From positions 1 to 64,000 of the forward strand of contig NZ_CAKKMV010000019.1 in the NCBI RefSeq assembly GCF_918697865.1: DNA of 64,000 bases, read 5' to 3'. The stretch's first letter is position 1. The number at the start of each line of letters is the position of its first letter. The notes beneath the pieces are model-generated. The model made no database searches and had not been told where the DNA came from. It was given only the letters and a program-made list of their open reading frames with translations. The position numbers and the translations under genes are program-made. Shown in pieces: positions 60,204 to 64,000 of this stretch. This DNA is from Massilia sp. Bi118 (GTDB lineage: Bacteria > Pseudomonadota > Gammaproteobacteria > Burkholderiales > Burkholderiaceae_D).

Positions 60204-61091
60204 TCACTCGCCATCGCTCTGCAAATGCTTCAACAGGCGCGTCGCCGCCGGCGACTGCGGCAAATGCGCATTCCAGAGAATCTTGAATTTCCGCACGCAC
60301 CACTTGTCGGTCAGCCGCACGACGCAGAAGCGCGAATTGTCCACGCCTCTCAAGGCAATCTCGGGGATGAGGGCAATCCCCAAACCTTCGGCCACCATAT
60401 TGCGCATGGCCTCGAAATTGGTGACGAGCACGGACTGCTGGATCCGGCGGTCGAGCACCTGGGCGGCGGCCTGGGACATGGTGTGGATCGAGGCGCCGCT
60501 CTGCATCATGATGTGTTTTTCGTCCAGCGTTTCTTCGAAGGCGATGCGCTTGCGCTGGGCGAATTTGTGGGCGCGCGGGACGATCAGCACCAGCTGGTCG
60601 GTCACGTAATTTGCTTCCGAGACGCCGGGCATGCTGCCGGAGGGGGCGCAGATGCCCAGGTCGGCTTCGCCTGCCTTGACGGCATGGGCGATCGAATCGC
60701 TCAGCTTTTCCACCAGTTCGACCGAGACGCCCGGGTATTGCGCCATGAAGGTATTCAGCTGCGGGGGCAGGTAATAGCACAGCGCCGTCATGTTCACCCA
60801 GACGCGCACGCTGCCGGAAACGCCCGCGTGGTGCTCGCTGATGTCGCAGTCCATCTGGCGTAGCTGGCCGAGGATGGCTTTGGCGTGCTTGTAGACGGTC
60901 AGGCCGGCCGCAGTCGGTTCCACGCCCCGGCTCTTGCGCCGCAATAAGGCGACGCCGACGGCATTTTCCAGCTCCGACAGGCGGCGGCTGATGGCGGAGG
61001 TCACCACATTGCCGGGCTCGGCGGCGGCGGAGATGCTGCCGTGCTCGACGACGAGCACGAACAGGCGCAAGGTATCCAGGTCGTAGCGCAT
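60204..61091 (-). CDS. LysR-family transcriptional regulator
   Basis: A protein of 295 residues from ATG 61091 (MRYDLDTLRLFVLVVEHGSI); a longer frame to 61142 is not typical for the family. The N-terminal winged helix-turn-helix includes GSISAAAEPGNVVTSAISRR and LSELENAVGVALLRRKSRGV. The periplasmic-binding-like effector domain follows with GEADLGICAPSG and NMVAEGLGIALIPEIALRG. LysR proteins usually activate a divergent operon in response to a pathway metabolite; here the divergent genes are leuC-leuD and an MFS transporter, with a 104-base intergenic region. The effector is probably a dicarboxylic or tricarboxylic acid. Confidence 0.93.
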   Translation of the reverse strand: MRYDLDTLRLFVLVVEHGSISAAAEPGNVVTSAISRRLSELENAVGVALLRRKSRGVEPTAAGLTVYKHAKAILGQLRQMDCDISEHHAGVSGSVRVWVNMTALCYYLPPQLNTFMAQYPGVSVELVEKLSDSIAHAVKAGEADLGICAPSGSMPGVSEANYVTDQLVLIVPRAHKFAQRKRIAFEETLDEKHIMMQSGASIHTMSQAAAQVLDRRIQQSVLVTNFEAMRNMVAEGLGIALIPEIALRGVDNSRFCVVRLTDKWCVRKFKILWNAHLPQSPAATRLLKHLQSDGE

Positions 61092-61195
61092 TGGTATCCA
61101 GTGATTTGCCGAATTGCGATAGCTCCGCTGACGAATCATCACTCCACGTCAAGGATGCACCCTGTTAGTCTTCTCACCAGACAGGAGACATCCGA

Positions 61196-62602
61196 ATGCC
61201 CAAGCAAAAGACACTGTTCGAGAAAATCTGGGAGCGCCATGTCGTCGCGGATTACGCATCGTCGGCGCTGCTGTATATCGACAAGCACCTCGTCAACGAA
61301 GTGACGAGCCCCCAGGCCTTCGATGGGCTGCGGCTTGCCAACAGGATGCTGTGGCGTCCGAATTCGGTCATTGCAACGGCCGATCATAACATTCCCACCA
61401 AGAACCGGCAGGCTGGCATGCACGACCGCGTAGCCCAGCAGCAGCTGGAGGCGTTGGAGGGGAATTGCGCCGAATTCAAGGTCAATTACTTTTCGCTGCA
61501 GGACCCGCGCCAGGGCATCCTGCATGTGGTGGCGCCGGAACTCGGCGATACCTTGCCCGGCACCACCATCGCCTGCGGCGACTCGCATACCACCACCCAC
61601 GGCGCCTTCGCCGCGCTGGCCTTCGGCGTCGGCACCTCGGATATCGAGCAGGTGCTGTCGACCCAGACCCTGACCATGCCCAAGCTCAAGTCGCTGAACA
61701 TCCAGGTGGACGGGCCCCTGCCGGACGGTGTGTTCGCCAAGGACCTGGCGCTGGGGATCATCCGCGCCTTCGGCACCGATTGCGGTGCCGGCCACGTGCT
61801 GGAATTCTCGGGCAGCACGATTTCGGCCTTGAGCATGGAAGCGCGCATGACCCTCTGTAACATGGCGACCGAAGCCGGGGCGCGCGCCGCGCTGATCGCC
61901 GTCGACGAAGTAACGCTGGCCTATCTCAAGGACCGCCCGCTGGCGCCGAGCGGCGCCGAGTGGGACGCGGCCGCCGCTTATTGGAAGACGCTGAAGTCCG
62001 ACCCCGGCGCCGTCCACGACAGGCAGCTGCGCTTCGATGCGAGCACACTGGCGCCGCAGGTGACCTGGGGCACGACCCCGGCGATGACGGCTTCGATCGA
62101 CGAAACGGTGCCGACCCCGGACAGCATCGCCGACCCGTCCGCGCGCAAGGCGGCCGAGAATGCGCTGGCCTACATGGGCCTGCGCGGCGGCGAGGCTATC
62201 CGCGCCATCAGGCTGGACAAGATCTTCATCGGCTCCTGCACCAATTCGCGCATCGAAGACCTGCGTGCAGCAGCCCAGGTCGTGCGCGGCAAGACCGTCG
62301 CCGGCAACATCAAGCAGGCGCTGGTGGTGCCCGGTTCCGGACTGGTCAAGCAGCAGGCCGAAGCCGAAGGACTGGACCGCATCTTCATCGACGCCGGTTT
62401 CGAATGGCGCGACGCCGGCTGCTCGATGTGCCTGGGCATGAACGACGACCGCCTGTCGGCCGGGGAGCGCTGCGCGTCCACCTCGAACCGCAATTTCGAA
62501 GGGCGGCAAGGCCATGGCGGCCGCAGCCACCTGGTCAGCCCCGCGGTGGCGGCGGCGACGGCCATTGCCGGGCATTTCTGCCTGCCGGGAGAACTGCAAT
62601 GA
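61196..62602 (+). CDS. leuC: 3-isopropylmalate dehydratase large subunit (LeuC-type, possibly a paralogue)
   Basis: A 468-residue aconitase-family large subunit. The three [4Fe-4S] ligands are Cys in FIGSCTNSRIEDL (near 348) and in GCSMCLGMN (near 408 and 411). CGDSHTTTHGAFAALAFGVG and DGAGHVLEFSG-type segments are in place, and length is canonical. With LeuD it isomerises 2-isopropylmalate to 3-isopropylmalate, or related hydroxy-acids such as methylmalate/citraconate in paralogues. The stop overlaps the leuD start (ATGA). There is no leuB downstream, and the neighbours are a LysR regulator and an MFS transporter, so a catabolic role should be considered alongside leucine synthesis. Confidence 0.92.
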   Translation: MPKQKTLFEKIWERHVVADYASSALLYIDKHLVNEVTSPQAFDGLRLANRMLWRPNSVIATADHNIPTKNRQAGMHDRVAQQQLEALEGNCAEFKVNYFSLQDPRQGILHVVAPELGDTLPGTTIACGDSHTTTHGAFAALAFGVGTSDIEQVLSTQTLTMPKLKSLNIQVDGPLPDGVFAKDLALGIIRAFGTDCGAGHVLEFSGSTISALSMEARMTLCNMATEAGARAALIAVDEVTLAYLKDRPLAPSGAEWDAAAAYWKTLKSDPGAVHDRQLRFDASTLAPQVTWGTTPAMTASIDETVPTPDSIADPSARKAAENALAYMGLRGGEAIRAIRLDKIFIGSCTNSRIEDLRAAAQVVRGKTVAGNIKQALVVPGSGLVKQQAEAEGLDRIFIDAGFEWRDAGCSMCLGMNDDRLSAGERCASTSNRNFEGRQGHGGRSHLVSPAVAAATAIAGHFCLPGELQ

Positions 62603-63249
62603 AGCCCTTCGACACCCTGCGCTCGAACCTGGTGCCGATCGACCGCGAAAACGTCGACACCGACGCCATCCTGCCGAAGCAGTACATGGCGATCATCACC
62701 CGGCTCGGCTTCGGCGACTACCTGTTCGACAGCTGGCGCTACCGCGAGCCCGGCGCCCCCGGCCAGGACAATTCGCGGCGGCCGCCGAATCCGGATTTCG
62801 CCCTGAACCAGCCGGCCTACGAAGGCGCGCAGATCATGCTGGCGCGCCGGAACTTCGGCTGCGGTTCCAGCCGCGAGCACGCGGTGTGGGCGATCCAGCA
62901 GTACGGCATCCGCGCCCTGGTCGCGCCCAGCTTTGCCGACATCTTCTACGGGAACTGCATCCGCAACGGCCTGCTGCCGGTGCGGCTGCCCGCCGATGCC
63001 GTCGATGGCCTGTTCGCGCGGCTGGCCGCGAACCCCCGGCTGCAGGTCTGCATCGACCTCGAGGCCCAGCAGCTGAGCGTGGAGGATGGCGCGCATGTCG
63101 AACACCACGGCTTCGGGATCGAGGCGCGCCACAAGGCCACGCTGCGCCAGGGACTGGATGAGATCGACCGCATCCTGGCGGAAAACAAAGCCGCAATTGA
63201 AGCGCTCGAAAGCCGCCGCTTCGCGCAGGAACACTGGCTCAGAAAATAA
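62599..63249 (+). CDS. leuD: 3-isopropylmalate dehydratase small subunit (LeuD-type)
   Basis: A 216-residue small subunit, the swivelling domain that completes the dehydratase active site with LeuC. Family motifs: PIDRENVDTDAILPKQYM, then NFGCGSSREHAVWAIQQYGI, ALVAPSFADIFYGNCIRNGL and LLPVRLPADAV. ATG at 62599 overlaps the leuC stop, ensuring balanced expression. The C-terminal DEIDRILAENKAAIEAL tail is normal. It is followed after 26 bases by the MFS transporter gene, so the three are one operon, probably controlled by the divergent LysR protein. Confidence 0.93.
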   Translation: MKPFDTLRSNLVPIDRENVDTDAILPKQYMAIITRLGFGDYLFDSWRYREPGAPGQDNSRRPPNPDFALNQPAYEGAQIMLARRNFGCGSSREHAVWAIQQYGIRALVAPSFADIFYGNCIRNGLLPVRLPADAVDGLFARLAANPRLQVCIDLEAQQLSVEDGAHVEHHGFGIEARHKATLRQGLDEIDRILAENKAAIEALESRRFAQEHWLRK

Positions 63250-63275
63250 ACATTCCGAATTCGGAAGAGGAGACG

Positions 63276-64000
63276 ATGATGTTGGAAGCAACCCAAACGC
63301 AGCAACTCGCGCAGGCGCAAGGCAAGTGGAATGCGCGCCTGACCCCGAAGCACTGGAAGACCCTGAAGGGCGCTTTCTTGGGCTGGATTTTCGACGGCTA
63401 TGAAGCGCTGGCGCTGGTGGTGGTGCTGTCGCCGCTGCTGGCGTCCCTGATGACGCCGGAGCAGGCGGCCTCGAAACCCTTCTATGCTGGCCTGGTGATC
63501 GGCATTACCTTGCTGGGCTGGGGCATCGGCGGCCTGATCGGCGGCGTGCTGGCCGATTATGTCGGCCGCAAGACGGTGATGATGTGGTCGGTCCTGCTGT
63601 ATGCCTTGTTCACCGGGATGACCGCGTTCTCCGACAGCATCGCCATGCTGTGCGCCCTGCGCTTCATCACCGGCCTGGCGATGGGCAGCGAATGGAGCAC
63701 CGGCATCGCGCTGGTGGCCGAGACTTGGCCGCCGGAAGCGAAGGCGAAAGGTGCGGGCTTCCTGCAATCCGGCTTCGGCTGGGGCACGCTGGCGGCCGCC
63801 TTCATCTGGTATCTGCTGCAGCTGGTGGGTCCGCTCGGCGTGGACGCCTGGCGCATCATGTTCCTGGTCGGCGCCGTGCCGGCCCTGTTCGTGCTCTACA
63901 TCCGCAAGGACGTCGATGAATCGGAAGAGTGGATCGCCGCCGTCAAGAACGAGCAATGGGGCGCGACCGAAGCGTCGAAGGCGTCGAAAGAGAAGGGCGG
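63276..64000 (+). CDS. MFS transporter, N-terminal part (runs off the window)
   Basis: The frame is open from ATG 63276 (a second ATG at 63279), behind a strong GGAAGAGGAG, to the window end, giving 241 residues without a stop. It starts MMLEATQTQQLAQAQGKWNA. Transmembrane segments include GAFLGWIFDGYEALALVVVL, GLVIGITLLGWGIGGLIGGV and FLVGAVPALFVLYI. The family signature between helices 2 and 3 is GGVLADYVGRKTVMM, and GSEWSTGIALVAETWP follows helix 4, as in sugar/aromatic-acid and metabolite:proton symporters. It probably imports the acid handled by the LeuCD-type dehydratase and is the third gene of that operon. Confidence 0.9.
   Translation, partial: MMLEATQTQQLAQAQGKWNARLTPKHWKTLKGAFLGWIFDGYEALALVVVLSPLLASLMTPEQAASKPFYAGLVIGITLLGWGIGGLIGGVLADYVGRKTVMMWSVLLYALFTGMTAFSDSIAMLCALRFITGLAMGSEWSTGIALVAETWPPEAKAKGAGFLQSGFGWGTLAAAFIWYLLQLVGPLGVDAWRIMFLVGAVPALFVLYIRKDVDESEEWIAAVKNEQWGATEASKASKEKG

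Overview
The window is GC-rich chromosomal DNA of a betaproteobacterium, most likely Oxalobacteraceae (Massilia/Duganella-like). That placement is an inference from ribB(A)-ribH-nusB and dnaX-ybaB-recR gene orders, a small SRP RNA, ubiD, CstA with YbdD, and the general protein character. Both edges cut genes: the tail of an IS3-family transposase on the left and an MFS transporter on the right.

Region by region. 1-3714: the right end of an IS3-family element abuts a three-gene, start/stop-overlapping ABC three-component (ABC-3C) conflict system whose first gene has lost its native start. 3967-4467: an orphan unknown gene. 4792-9667: convergent secreted S9 and M16 peptidases. 9912-12063: riboflavin genes (a RibB with a degenerate RibA half, ribH) and nusB. 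12191-16005: a lytic transglycosylase, ubiD, the SRP RNA gene with promoter and terminator, and a secreted unknown. 16101-19604: dnaX, ybaB, a YciI protein and recR. 19724-24519: a glycosyltransferase coupled to a DUF2334 deacetylase, a small lipoprotein and a penicillin-acylase-family hydrolase. 24664-37603: a signalling block with a REC-GGDEF-EAL protein coupled to a hybrid histidine kinase, a CstA-type pyruvate/peptide transporter with YbdD, a Cache histidine kinase with a LuxR-type regulator, an HDOD protein and a PAS-GGDEF(degenerate)-EAL protein.

37722-57946 is a clearly bounded genomic island of about 20.2 kb. A tRNA-Ser(TGA) gene forms its left end. A 14-bp copy of the tRNA 3' end lies at 57933-57946 and is followed by what looks like the tRNA's original terminator. 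A P4-type integrase sits just inside the left end, followed by AlpA, a primase/RepA-like ATPase with hairpins and repeats resembling an origin, several unknown genes, an OLD-like ATPase/TOPRIM protein next to a GIY-YIG/DUF4357 nuclease, a serine recombinase, three further unknown genes, a lipoprotein remnant, an XRE regulator, a type I restriction-modification set (hsdM-hsdS-hsdR) and a SIR2-domain protein. The cargo reads as a defence island.

Beyond the island are a methyltransferase-HNH nuclease fusion (58043-59806), a small membrane protein behind twin operator-like repeats, and a LysR regulator divergent from a leuC-leuD-MFS cluster that may be catabolic rather than leucine-biosynthetic.

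The strongest candidates for something little described are the ATPase/TOPRIM plus GIY-YIG pair, the methyltransferase-HNH fusion, the SIR2 protein attached to the type I system, and the IS-interrupted ABC-3C operon. All functions are read from sequence and family knowledge; no database search was run.
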